A stretch of 59,559 nt of DNA, taken from Xylophilus sp. ASV27 (GTDB taxonomy: Bacteria; Pseudomonadota; Gammaproteobacteria; Burkholderiales; Burkholderiaceae_C). A model generated the notes under the pieces. It ran no database searches. It was not told the DNA's origin and was given only the letters and a program-made list of their open reading frames with translations. Below are positions 34,977 through 42,696 of the stretch, one piece after another. Position 1 is the first letter of the stretch; each line of letters begins with the position of its first letter. Location of the stretch: contig NZ_JAELTO010000009.1 in assembly GCF_016428875.1 (NCBI RefSeq), positions 1-59,559 of the forward strand. The letters are read 5' to 3'. Made by a program: the position numbers and the translations under genes.

Positions 34977-35696
34977 TCAGGCCGTGACGATGTCCGCCGA
35001 CTGGATGCGCTTGACGCCCGCGGCCTTCATCTTCTTCCAGGCCGCGGCGAGCGAGCCGTTCAGGTCGATGGCGCGCGTGGCGTCCTCGATCACATAGACG
35101 TTGAAGCCGAGCTTGCGCGCGTCGAGCGCGGTCCAGGCGACGCAGAAGTCGGTGGCCAGCCCGGTGAGGTAGACGGTGCGGATGCCGCGCTCCTTCAGGT
35201 AGCCCGCCAGGCCGGTGCGCGTCTTGCGGTCGGCCTCCTCGAAGGCCGAGTAGCTGTCCACGTCCTGGTGGAAACCCTTGCGCACGATGAGCTGGGCCGT
35301 GGGCAGCTTCAGGTCGCCGCGCAGCGCAGCGTCGTCCGTGCCCTGTACGCAGTGGTCGGGCCACAGCACCTGCTGGCCGTACTTGAGCTTGGTGGTCTCG
35401 AAGGGCTTCTTGCCGGGGTAGCTGCTGGCAAAGGAGGCGTGGCCCGCCGTGTGCCAGTCCTGCGTGAGGACGATGTTGGCGAAGGCGGTGGAGAGCTTGT
35501 TGATGATGGGCACCACCTCGGCGCCACTCTTCACCGGCAGCGTGCCGCCCTCGACGAAGCAGTTCTGCACGTCGATCACGAGCAGCGCGGCCCGGGCGCT
35601 GGGCTTGAGCGGCTTGGCCCGCAAGGGCAGTGCCTGCGCGGCAAGGCCTGCGGCGGCTGCGGACTGGAGAAGGCTTCGGCGCGAAAGCACGGTCAT
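34977..35696 (-). CDS. pncA: Exported nicotinamidase (isochorismatase/PncA family) with Tat-type signal
   Basis: Cysteine hydrolase converting nicotinamide to nicotinate and ammonia. The catalytic triad is visible as Asp42 (LLVIDVQ), Lys140 (VRKGF) and Cys185 (TDFCV). The metal ligands are Asp80, His82 and His86 (QDWHTAGH), exactly the PncA pattern. Unusually it begins SRRSLLQSAAAAGLAAQALPL, a twin-arginine signal, so it should act in the periplasm, whereas the salvage enzyme PncA is cytoplasmic. Position just before nicA and after the ABC importer genes supports a catabolic role. The pncA symbol denotes activity, not orthology with the salvage gene. Confidence 0.87.
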   Translation of the reverse strand: MTVLSRRSLLQSAAAAGLAAQALPLRAKPLKPSARAALLVIDVQNCFVEGGTLPVKSGAEVVPIINKLSTAFANIVLTQDWHTAGHASFASSYPGKKPFETTKLKYGQQVLWPDHCVQGTDDAALRGDLKLPTAQLIVRKGFHQDVDSYSAFEEADRKTRTGLAGYLKERGIRTVYLTGLATDFCVAWTALDARKLGFNVYVIEDATRAIDLNGSLAAAWKKMKAAGVKRIQSADIVTA

Positions 35697-35720
35697 GGCA
35701 AGGCTCCTGGGGTTGGGAAA

Positions 35721-36455
35721 TCAAACGCTCAGATAGGCTCTGCGAACCTCTTCATTGGCCGCCAGATCCTCCATCGAGGCCTGGTAGCGGATCTGGCCCT
35801 TTTCGAGCACGTAGGCGCGGTCGGACACCAGTTCGGCGAAGTGCATGTTCTGCTCGGACAGCAGGATGCTCACGCCCTGGCTCTTCAGCTCCAGGATCAT
35901 GTGCGCCATCTGCTCGACGATCACCGGCGCCACGCCTTCGGAGGGCTCGTCCAGCAGCACCAGGTAGGGGTTGCCCATGAGCGTGCGGGCCACGGTGAGC
36001 ATCTGCTGCTCGCCGCCGCTCATGCGGCCGCCGGGGCGCTCGGGCATTTCCCCCAGGTTGGGGAAGAGCTTGAACAGGCGCGCCGGCGTCCATACGGGCG
36101 CGCCGCTGCCGTCGTCCCACCGGCGCGCGGGCTGGCGGCCCACCTCCAGGTTCTCGAGCACCGACAGGTCGGTGAACACGCGCCGGTCTTCCGGAACGAA
36201 GCCCAGGCCCAGGCGCGCCGCATGGTGCGGCTCGGTCCGGGAGATGTCCTGCCCTCGGAAGGCAATGCGACCGCGCCGCTTGGCCAGCATGCCCATCAGC
36301 GCCTTGAGCGTGGTGGACTTGCCCGCGCCGTTGCGGCCCATCAGCGCCACCACCTCGCCGCGGCGCACCTGCAGGTCCACGTCGTAGAGGATCTGCGCCG
36401 CGCCGTACCAGGCGCACAGGGACTTGGCTTGCAGCAGGAGTTCGGAGGTGCTCAT
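35721..36455 (-). CDS. livF: Branched-chain-type ABC transporter ATP-binding protein LivF
   Basis: ATPase of the HAAT family, 244 residues: Walker A GRNGAGKSTT, signature MSGGEQQML, Walker B LVLLDEPSEGVAP, switch His replaced by the LivF-typical SEQN. It shares an ATGA overlap with livG. HAAT importers carry branched-chain amino acids, urea, amides and aromatic acids. Being encoded between hnr and nicotinamidase genes, this one most likely imports nicotinate or a related pyridine compound, which is inference. Confidence 0.92.
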   Translation of the reverse strand: MSTSELLLQAKSLCAWYGAAQILYDVDLQVRRGEVVALMGRNGAGKSTTLKALMGMLAKRRGRIAFRGQDISRTEPHHAARLGLGFVPEDRRVFTDLSVLENLEVGRQPARRWDDGSGAPVWTPARLFKLFPNLGEMPERPGGRMSGGEQQMLTVARTLMGNPYLVLLDEPSEGVAPVIVEQMAHMILELKSQGVSILLSEQNMHFAELVSDRAYVLEKGQIRYQASMEDLAANEEVRRAYLSV

Positions 36456-37231
36456 GCGCTCACCGCTTTCTCTTTCTTCTCGAAGGTCCTGCCGCTGCCG
36501 AAGTACACCTCCTGCACCTTCGGGTGGTCGCGGATCTCCAGCGGCCTGCCCTCGGCGATCAGCCGTCCGCGCGCGAGCACGATCATGCGGTCGGCATAGG
36601 CGAACACCACGTCCATGCTGTGCTCGGTGAAGAGCACGGCCATGCCGCGGTCGACCACCAGCTGCTTGGTCAGCGCCATGAGCGAGTTGCGCTCCTGGGG
36701 CGCCATGCCGGCAGTGGGCTCGTCCATCAGCAGCAGCTTCGGGCTGTTGGCCATGGCAATCGCCAGCTCCACGCGCTTGACGTCGCCATAGGCGAGCACG
36801 CTGCAGGGCCGCTCGGCCTGGGACTTCATGCCGACCTGCTCCAGCAAGGCCAGGGCTTCGCCGCGCTTGTGGTCGGCTGCGCGCCGCCACATCGAGAACA
36901 GCCTGCCGTCGTGCGACAGCAGCGCCATCTGCACGTTCTCCACCACCGTGAGCGAGGCAAAGGTCTCGGCGATCTGGAAGGTGCGGCCCACGCCCATGCG
37001 CCAGATGGCGCGCGGCTTGCGGTCGATCAGCTCCTGTCCTTCGAGCAGGATGGAGCCGCGGTCGGCCGGCAACTGGCCGTTGACCATGTTGAAGGTGGTG
37101 GACTTGCCGGCGCCGTTGGGGCCGATCAGGGCCAGCAGCTCGCCCTTGGCCAGGGTGAAGTCGATGCCGTCGACCGCCTTCACGCCGCCGAAGGACTTGC
37201 CCAGCCCGCGGACCTGCAGCAGCTTGCTCAT
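36452..37231 (-). CDS. livG: Branched-chain-type ABC transporter ATP-binding protein LivG
   Basis: Second ATPase, 259 residues: Walker A GPNGAGKSTTFN, LivG-typical RTFQIAETFASLTVVENV, Walker B LLLMDEPTAGM and switch TEHSMDVVF. The signature segment reads LAYGDVKRVELA instead of the usual LSYGQQRxLE, a mild divergence within the HAAT group. It overlaps livHM upstream and livF downstream by four bases each. Confidence 0.92.
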   Translation of the reverse strand: MSKLLQVRGLGKSFGGVKAVDGIDFTLAKGELLALIGPNGAGKSTTFNMVNGQLPADRGSILLEGQELIDRKPRAIWRMGVGRTFQIAETFASLTVVENVQMALLSHDGRLFSMWRRAADHKRGEALALLEQVGMKSQAERPCSVLAYGDVKRVELAIAMANSPKLLLMDEPTAGMAPQERNSLMALTKQLVVDRGMAVLFTEHSMDVVFAYADRMIVLARGRLIAEGRPLEIRDHPKVQEVYFGSGRTFEKKEKAVSA

Positions 37232-39144
37232 GCCTGCGCCTCCTGGTTGCCGCGCTTGCCGCGCCACCACGCGGAGAACTGCCCGGCCGCGCCGGCAATG
37301 CCCTGCGGGAACAGCAGCACCAGCAGCAGGATGATGCCGCCCAGCGTGGCACGCCAGTAATCGGTGTTGCGCGCCACCGTGTCGTGCAGCCAGGTGAAGG
37401 TGACGGCCCCCACCACCGGGCCGGCCAGCGTCTGCAGGCCGCCCAGCAGCACCATCACCAGGCCATCGACCGAACGGGTCACCGACAGCGCCTCGGGCGA
37501 GATGCTGCCCTTGGAGAACGCGTACAGCGCGCCGGCCAGTCCGGCCACCGTGCCCGCGATGATGAAGGCCACCCACTGCATGCGCTTGACGTCGATGCCG
37601 ATGGCGTCGGCGCGCAGCGGCGAATCGCGGCCTGCGCGCATCGCGTAGCCGAACGGCGAGAACAGCACCCGGCGCAGCAGCAGGATGCCTGCGCCCACCA
37701 GCACCAGCGTGAGCCCGTAGTAGGCATTCTTGTCGGCGAGCCAGGAGGCGGGCCAGACGCCGGTCAGGCCGTTGCTGCCGCCGGTGAAGCCGTCCCACTG
37801 GTAGGTGACGGCCCAAGCGATCTGGGCGAAGGCCAGGGTCAGCATGGCCAGGTACACGCCCGACAGCCGCACCGCGAACCAGCCGAACACCAGCGCGCCC
37901 AGTGCCGCCACCAGGGGCGCGGCGATCAGAGCCGCCTCCATCGGCAGGCCGGCCGCGCGCACCAGCAGCGCCGCACCATAGGCGCCCAGGCCGAAATAGG
38001 CCGCGTGGCCGAAGGAGTGCATGCCCGCCGGGCCCATGATGAAGTGCAGGCTGACCGCGAACAGCGCCGCCACCATCAGGTCGGTCGCCAGCACCATGGT
38101 GTAGGGCGAGCCCGCCGCCAGCCAGGGCAGCGCCACCAGCACCGCGGCGAATGCGGCTACGGCCAGCAGGTAGCTGCGACTGGGTGGCCGCAGGGGTTCT
38201 TCCTGCAGGCCCAGGTGCCGGCTGGGCGCCTGCGGCCGGCCGAACAGCCCCCACGGACGCCACACCAGCACCACGGCCATCACCAGGAACTCGACCACCA
38301 GGGTGAGATTGGAAAACGAGACGCTGAGGCCGAACAGCTCCACCACGCCGAGCCAGATGCAGACCGCCTTGATCTCGGCGATCAGCAGGGCGGCGGCATA
38401 GGCGCCGGGGATAGAGCCCATGCCGCCCACCACCACCACCACGAAGGCCGCGCCGATGGTGGTGAGGTCCAGCTCCAGGTTGGCGGGCTCGCGCGGCAGT
38501 TGCAGCGCGCCGCCCAGGCCGGCCAGCAGCGCGCCCAGCGCGAACACGGCCGTGAACAGCCAGGCCTGGTTCACGCCCAGGGCGCTGACCATCTCGCGGT
38601 CCTGCGTGGCGGCGCGCACCAGCGTGCCCCAGCGCGTGCGCGTCAGCAGCAGCCAGAGCAGGCCCAGCACGATGGGGCCGACGACGATCAGGAACAGGTC
38701 ATAGGACGGAAACTGCCGCCCCAGGATCTCGATGGAGCCCTTGAGGCCGGGCGCGCGCGGGCCCAGCAGTTCTTCAGGACCCCAGAGCCACAGCACCGCG
38801 TCCTTGATGACCAGCACCAGCGCGAACGTGGCCAGCAACTGGAACAGCTCGGGCGCCTTGTAGATGCGGCGCAGCAGGGTCATCTCGATCACCGCGCCCA
38901 GCACGCCCACCGCCACCGCCGCCAGCAGCAGCGCCGGCCAGAAGCCCACCGGCCCCATCACGTTGGAGAGCAGGCCCACCAGCGTGTAGGCCACGTAGAT
39001 GCCCACCATGTAGAACGAGCCGTGGGCGAAGTTGACGATGCGCGTCACCCCGAAGATCAGCGACAGCCCGGCCGCCACCAGAAACAGCGAGGACGCCCCG
39101 GCCAAGCCATTGAGCAACTGCACGACAAAACCAGACAAACTCAT
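37228..39144 (-). CDS. livHM: Fused branched-chain-type ABC permease (LivH-LivM)
   Basis: Single 638-residue protein combining both permeases. Residues 1 to about 295 are LivH-like (GVTRIVNFAHGSFYMVG ... GGMGSIPGAYAAALLIAEI). Residues from about 330 are LivM-like (GPAGMHSFGHAAYFGLGAYGA ... LGGLQTLAGPVVGAVTF). Hydrophobicity suggests 16 or more helices. Fusions of this kind exist in some betaproteobacteria. AAGGAT precedes the ATG at 39144; an ATG 17 codons upstream is rejected. A 148-base gap with hairpins separates it from livK. Confidence 0.9.
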   Translation of the reverse strand: MSLSGFVVQLLNGLAGASSLFLVAAGLSLIFGVTRIVNFAHGSFYMVGIYVAYTLVGLLSNVMGPVGFWPALLLAAVAVGVLGAVIEMTLLRRIYKAPELFQLLATFALVLVIKDAVLWLWGPEELLGPRAPGLKGSIEILGRQFPSYDLFLIVVGPIVLGLLWLLLTRTRWGTLVRAATQDREMVSALGVNQAWLFTAVFALGALLAGLGGALQLPREPANLELDLTTIGAAFVVVVVGGMGSIPGAYAAALLIAEIKAVCIWLGVVELFGLSVSFSNLTLVVEFLVMAVVLVWRPWGLFGRPQAPSRHLGLQEEPLRPPSRSYLLAVAAFAAVLVALPWLAAGSPYTMVLATDLMVAALFAVSLHFIMGPAGMHSFGHAAYFGLGAYGAALLVRAAGLPMEAALIAAPLVAALGALVFGWFAVRLSGVYLAMLTLAFAQIAWAVTYQWDGFTGGSNGLTGVWPASWLADKNAYYGLTLVLVGAGILLLRRVLFSPFGYAMRAGRDSPLRADAIGIDVKRMQWVAFIIAGTVAGLAGALYAFSKGSISPEALSVTRSVDGLVMVLLGGLQTLAGPVVGAVTFTWLHDTVARNTDYWRATLGGIILLLVLLFPQGIAGAAGQFSAWWRGKRGNQEAQA

Positions 39145-39190
39145 CAAGAATCCTTTGCTCGCCCCCAGGCTTGCCCACTGCGTGTGGCCG

Positions 39191-39250
39191 CCCACCCCCT
39201 ACCGGGGGCAGTACCGGCGGCCCGGCGAAGCCCGCTCCGCGGTACTCCTG
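39191..39250 (-). promoter_or_regulatory. Hairpins in the livK-livHM gap
   Basis: CCCCC-tacc-GGGGG (39195-39208) and GTACCG (39211-39216) with CGGTAC (39240-39245) are inverted repeats in the only long gap of the operon. They could attenuate transcription after livK, giving more binding protein than permease. The sequence resembles common intergenic elements in this bacterial family, so a mobile repeat is the alternative. Confidence 0.5.
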
Positions 39251-39292
39251 GAATGGAGCGCCTCGCAGTAAAAGTGTTGATTCGGTGTCTGC

Positions 39293-40492
39293 TCAATCAG
39301 CAGGGCGCAGTTTTCTCACTTCTTCGTCGGAAGGCTGGAACCTGCCGCCGTCGAGGTAGACGTAGTCCACCATCACGCCCTTGCCGCCCTCGTTGCGGGT
39401 CTTGCCGACGTAGGCGCCCATGGTGGACTGGTTGTCCTGCACGCGGTAGGTGATCCTGCCGAAGGGTGTGTCCACCGGCAGGCCCCTGAAGGCCGCCACG
39501 AGCTTCTCGGTGTCGGTGCTGCCGGCCTTCGCGATGCCCGCGGCCAGCGATCTGATGGCGCTGTAGCCGACCACCGAGCCCAGGCGCGGATAGTCCTTGA
39601 ACTTGGCTTCATAGGCGCTCCGGAAGGCCTTGTGCTCGGGCGTCTGCAGGCTGCTCCACGGATAGCCGGTGACGATCCAGCCATTGGGCGACTCGTCCTT
39701 CAGCGGGTCGAGGTACTCGGGCTCGCCGGTCAGCACGCTGACCACGGCGCGGTCCTTGAACAGGCCGCGGGTGTTGCCTTCGCGCACGAACTTGGAGAGG
39801 TCGGCGGCGAACAGCACGTTGAAGATCGCGTCCGGCTTGGCGTCGGCCAGCGCCTGCACCACGCTGCCGGCATCGACCTTGCCGAGCGGCGGCGCCTGTT
39901 CGGCGACGAATTCGACATCGGGCTGCGCCTCCTTCAGCAGCTTCTTGAAGGTGGCGACCGAGGACTGGCCGTACTCGTAATTGGGGTAGACCAGCGCCCA
40001 GCGCTTCTTCTTGAGCTTGGCCGCCTCGGGCACCAGCATGGCCACCTGCATGTAGGTGGAGGGGCGCAGGCGGTAGGTGTATTTGTTGCCGTTCTGCCAG
40101 ACGATCTTGTCGGTCAGCGGCTCGCCTGCCAGGTAGAAGAACTTCTTCTGCTTGGCGAAGTCGGTCAGCGCCAGGCCGGTGTTGGAGAGGAAGGAGCCGG
40201 TCAGCACGTCGACCTGCTCGCGCGAGATCAGTTCCTCGGCCATGCGCACCGCGTCGCCGGGATTTGCATTGTCGTCGCGCGTGATCAGCTCGAACTTCTT
40301 GCCGTTGACGCCGCCGGCCGCGTTGATCTCCTCCACCGCCAGCTCCATGCCCTTCTTGTAGGGCTCGAGGAATGCAGGCTGCGCCTTGTAGCTGTTGATC
40401 TCGCCGATCTTGATCGTGCCCTGCGCCTGCGCGGCGACAGAGAAGGCCATGCCGGCGGCGAGCGCGGCGCCGAGGTGCAACTTCGTCTTCAT
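39293..40492 (-). CDS. livK: Branched-chain-type ABC transporter substrate-binding protein LivK
   Basis: Periplasmic binding protein, 399 residues, Peripla_BP_6 fold. The signal peptide MKTKLHLGAALAAGMAFSVAAQAQG is followed by IKIGEINSYKAQPAFLEPYKKGMELAVEEINAAGGVNGKKFELI, the type I binding-protein start. VLTGSFLSNTGLALTDFAKQKKFFYLAGEPLTD and TYRLRPSTYMQVAML line the hinge. HAAT proteins of this subtype bind amides, urea or aromatic acids. Context suggests a pyridine carboxylate or carboxamide, but the ligand is not readable. Confidence 0.9.
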   Translation of the reverse strand: MKTKLHLGAALAAGMAFSVAAQAQGTIKIGEINSYKAQPAFLEPYKKGMELAVEEINAAGGVNGKKFELITRDDNANPGDAVRMAEELISREQVDVLTGSFLSNTGLALTDFAKQKKFFYLAGEPLTDKIVWQNGNKYTYRLRPSTYMQVAMLVPEAAKLKKKRWALVYPNYEYGQSSVATFKKLLKEAQPDVEFVAEQAPPLGKVDAGSVVQALADAKPDAIFNVLFAADLSKFVREGNTRGLFKDRAVVSVLTGEPEYLDPLKDESPNGWIVTGYPWSSLQTPEHKAFRSAYEAKFKDYPRLGSVVGYSAIRSLAAGIAKAGSTDTEKLVAAFRGLPVDTPFGRITYRVQDNQSTMGAYVGKTRNEGGKGVMVDYVYLDGGRFQPSDEEVRKLRPAD

Positions 40493-40549
40493 GGGGAACT
40501 CCTTGGGAGTGAGGGGTCGGGAAAGAAAAACAGAGAGAGTGTGCGCGCA

Positions 40550-41134
40550 TCAGCGCAGGCCGTCGGTGCCGTGGATCTCCTGGGCCTGCAGGCCGCCGAC
40601 GCGCGGCAGCGGCCGGCCGCTGTCGGTCACCACCACGGCCACCACGATCTCGTTGGCGCGCGGCGCATCGGCGACGCGGGCCTCCATGGCGTCGAAGTGG
40701 CTGCGCACGAAGGCCGCGTCCTTGTGGCCCAGCGGCACGTCGATGGCCGTGCCCAGGCCGCCACGCTTCTTGCTCGAGGGCACCAGCGCCGCGCCCTTCT
40801 CCACCGCCTGGCGCAACGGTGCGCCGAGTTTCGGATGCAGGATGGCCGCGGCATGCTCCAGCTCGCCGGCCTCGCCCACGATGGCAGCCTTGCCGTAGCT
40901 CTGCGCCGCGCCGGGCGCGATGCCCAGCGCCTGCACGCACTTCTGCCCCAGCAGGCCGCCGAGTTCCTCGCCGATGGCGATCAGCTCGTCGAGGTTCTCT
41001 GCGTAGCGGCCGGCGTAGGGATTGGCGATGACGGCCATGGCCAGCGCACGGCGCGTGGACGGGTGGACGGGCTGCCCCATCTCGATGCGGGTTTCGTCCA
41101 CCTGGACGACGATCTTGCGGATCTTGGCGCTCAT
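40550..41134 (-). CDS. DUF1185 'amino acid synthesis' family protein, copy A
   Basis: Cytoplasmic protein of 194 residues of the DUF1185 (AA_synth) family, whose reaction is not established. Conserved motifs: AVIANPYAGRYAENLDELI (residues 34-52), SYGKAAIVGEAGELEHAAA, LVPSSKKRGGLGTAIDVPLGHKDA and ANEIVVAVVVTDSGRP. The next gene encodes a paralogue with the same motif order. The two are 27 bases apart and lie between hnr/UPF0280 and the transporter, so a step in nicotinate-ring metabolism is plausible but unproven. Confidence 0.8.
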   Translation of the reverse strand: MSAKIRKIVVQVDETRIEMGQPVHPSTRRALAMAVIANPYAGRYAENLDELIAIGEELGGLLGQKCVQALGIAPGAAQSYGKAAIVGEAGELEHAAAILHPKLGAPLRQAVEKGAALVPSSKKRGGLGTAIDVPLGHKDAAFVRSHFDAMEARVADAPRANEIVVAVVVTDSGRPLPRVGGLQAQEIHGTDGLR

Positions 41135-41161
41135 GGTTTTCCTTGTCTCCTTGGGTTCGGG

Positions 41162-41776
41162 TTAGCGAAGGCCATCCCACTGGGCGATGTTCTCGGCACG
41201 CAAACCGCCCACGCGATCGTGCACACGGTAGCCGGTGGTCATGGCGAGGATGAACACGATCTCGTCGGACGCCGGCGCGCCCGGCACGCGCACCTCGATC
41301 GCATCGAACTGGCCGCGCACGTAGCTGGCGTTGATGTTGGTCAGCGGCACGTCCAGCGCGGCACCGGGCGGGCCGACCTTCTTGGTGGAGGGCACGATGG
41401 ACAGCGCATTGCCGGGCTGGCCCTTGCCCGCATGCCCGCCCGTCCAGCCGAGCAGTTCGCGCATCGCATAGCCCCCCGGCACATGCCACAGCGCGCCATG
41501 TTCCAGCTCGCCGGCGGCGCCCACGATGGCGCCCTTGCCGTAGGTGGCGATGCGCTCGGCCGGCACCTCCATGGCCGCCAGCAACTGGCGCGCCAAGGCG
41601 AGGCCGACCGGATGCAGCGCCTCCATCATGGGCAGGATGTCCTGCACGTAGCGGCCCGCGTACGGGTTGGCCAGCACCGCAGCGATGGCGCCGCGCCGCA
41701 GCGGCTCTGCCGGCGGCGGGCCGAACTCGTGGTGGATGTCTTCCACGTGGGTGAAGGTGCGTCGTATCTCGATCAT
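41162..41776 (-). CDS. DUF1185 'amino acid synthesis' family protein, copy B
   Basis: Paralogue of the downstream gene, 204 residues. The shared motifs are AAVLANPYAGRYVQDILPMM, TYGKGAIVGAAGELEHGAL, IVPSTKKVGPPGAALDVPLTNINASYVRGQFDAIEVRV and SDEIVFILAMTTGYR. The copies differ mainly in a short Gly-rich insert (WTGGHAGKGQPGNA) in this one. Retention of two diverged copies side by side suggests a heteromeric complex. AAGGAT precedes the ATG at 41776. Function is unknown. Confidence 0.8.
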   Translation of the reverse strand: MIEIRRTFTHVEDIHHEFGPPPAEPLRRGAIAAVLANPYAGRYVQDILPMMEALHPVGLALARQLLAAMEVPAERIATYGKGAIVGAAGELEHGALWHVPGGYAMRELLGWTGGHAGKGQPGNALSIVPSTKKVGPPGAALDVPLTNINASYVRGQFDAIEVRVPGAPASDEIVFILAMTTGYRVHDRVGGLRAENIAQWDGLR

Positions 41777-41795
41777 GCGGGGATCCTTCGATTCG

Positions 41796-42686
41796 TTAAG
41801 CAAATACTGAACCAACCTGCCGCGTCGCCCACTGCGGATTCTGCGCGAGCGCCAGTTGCCCCTGGCACACCAGCGCCGCGGCCCAGATGCGGCCTTCTTC
41901 CTGCAGGCGGCACGCGACGCGCAGGCCCGCACCGAGGGCATGGCGCACGGCCGCGGGACCCAGCGGCGGCACGTCGACCGTGACCGGCAGCAGGCCCAGG
42001 TCGCTGTCGTCCTTCAGTTCCATGGCGGGGCGGCGCCGGATGCGGGCGTCATCCAGGTTCACGGCGTTGGCGATGACGGTGGCGCATGCGTCGGCGTCGG
42101 CCGCCGTGGCTGCCAGCACGGTCACGCTGTCGGCAATGCCCAGCGAGAAGCTGCGCCCGCGCCAGCCGCTGGTGGCGATGCCGCGCACCGGCATCGCGGC
42201 CTGCACGTCGAAGCGCCCATCGGTGCGCAGGCCGTCACGGACGGCGTCGGCCGGGTCGAAGCGCGCGACGTCGGCATAGAGCCCCACCCGCACCGCGGCG
42301 CCCGGTGCCAGGTGCAGCGCGATGTCGCCGCCATTGTTGACCCAGGCGCGCACGATCCCGGGCTGCCGGTAGCAGGCGATGACCTCGTCGGCCACGGCAC
42401 CCGCCACGGCGGCCATGGGCGTGATGAAGCCCGCGCGGTGCGGCGCGCAGGCCTGCCACATGCGGCGTGCCACGCGGCCGTGCAGGGGGCAGGATTCATT
42501 CACGGGCCGGCGCAGCGCCGGCAACTCGGCCACCAGTTCGTCCAGCAGCGGCGTGAAGCGCCGCCATGCGGCCTCGTGCGCCGCGGCCTGGGCAGCGGGC
42601 GGCCCTTCGGCGCCGATCACCAGGTCCATCGGGCCATGCTGGAAATGCCAGCGGCCGTCGGCCAGGGATGCGCGGCTCGCAGCCAT
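41796..42686 (-). CDS. UPF0280-family (ApbE-like superfamily) protein
   Basis: Protein of 296 residues of the UPF0280 family, distantly related to the FMN transferase ApbE. The key segment VRAWVNNGGDIALHLAPGA (near residue 112) matches the ApbE-type V(N)xGGD(I) flavin/metal motif, and SLGIADSVTVLAATAADADACATVIANAVN matches its C-terminal half. It starts 10 bases after hnr, so the two are coupled. A role in attaching or loading a flavin on Hnr is a reasonable hypothesis. The start at 42686 is supported by GAGGCGCGG just upstream. Confidence 0.75.
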   Translation of the reverse strand: MAASRASLADGRWHFQHGPMDLVIGAEGPPAAQAAAHEAAWRRFTPLLDELVAELPALRRPVNESCPLHGRVARRMWQACAPHRAGFITPMAAVAGAVADEVIACYRQPGIVRAWVNNGGDIALHLAPGAAVRVGLYADVARFDPADAVRDGLRTDGRFDVQAAMPVRGIATSGWRGRSFSLGIADSVTVLAATAADADACATVIANAVNLDDARIRRRPAMELKDDSDLGLLPVTVDVPPLGPAAVRHALGAGLRVACRLQEEGRIWAAALVCQGQLALAQNPQWATRQVGSVFA

Positions 42687-42696
42687 CGCCCGCGCC

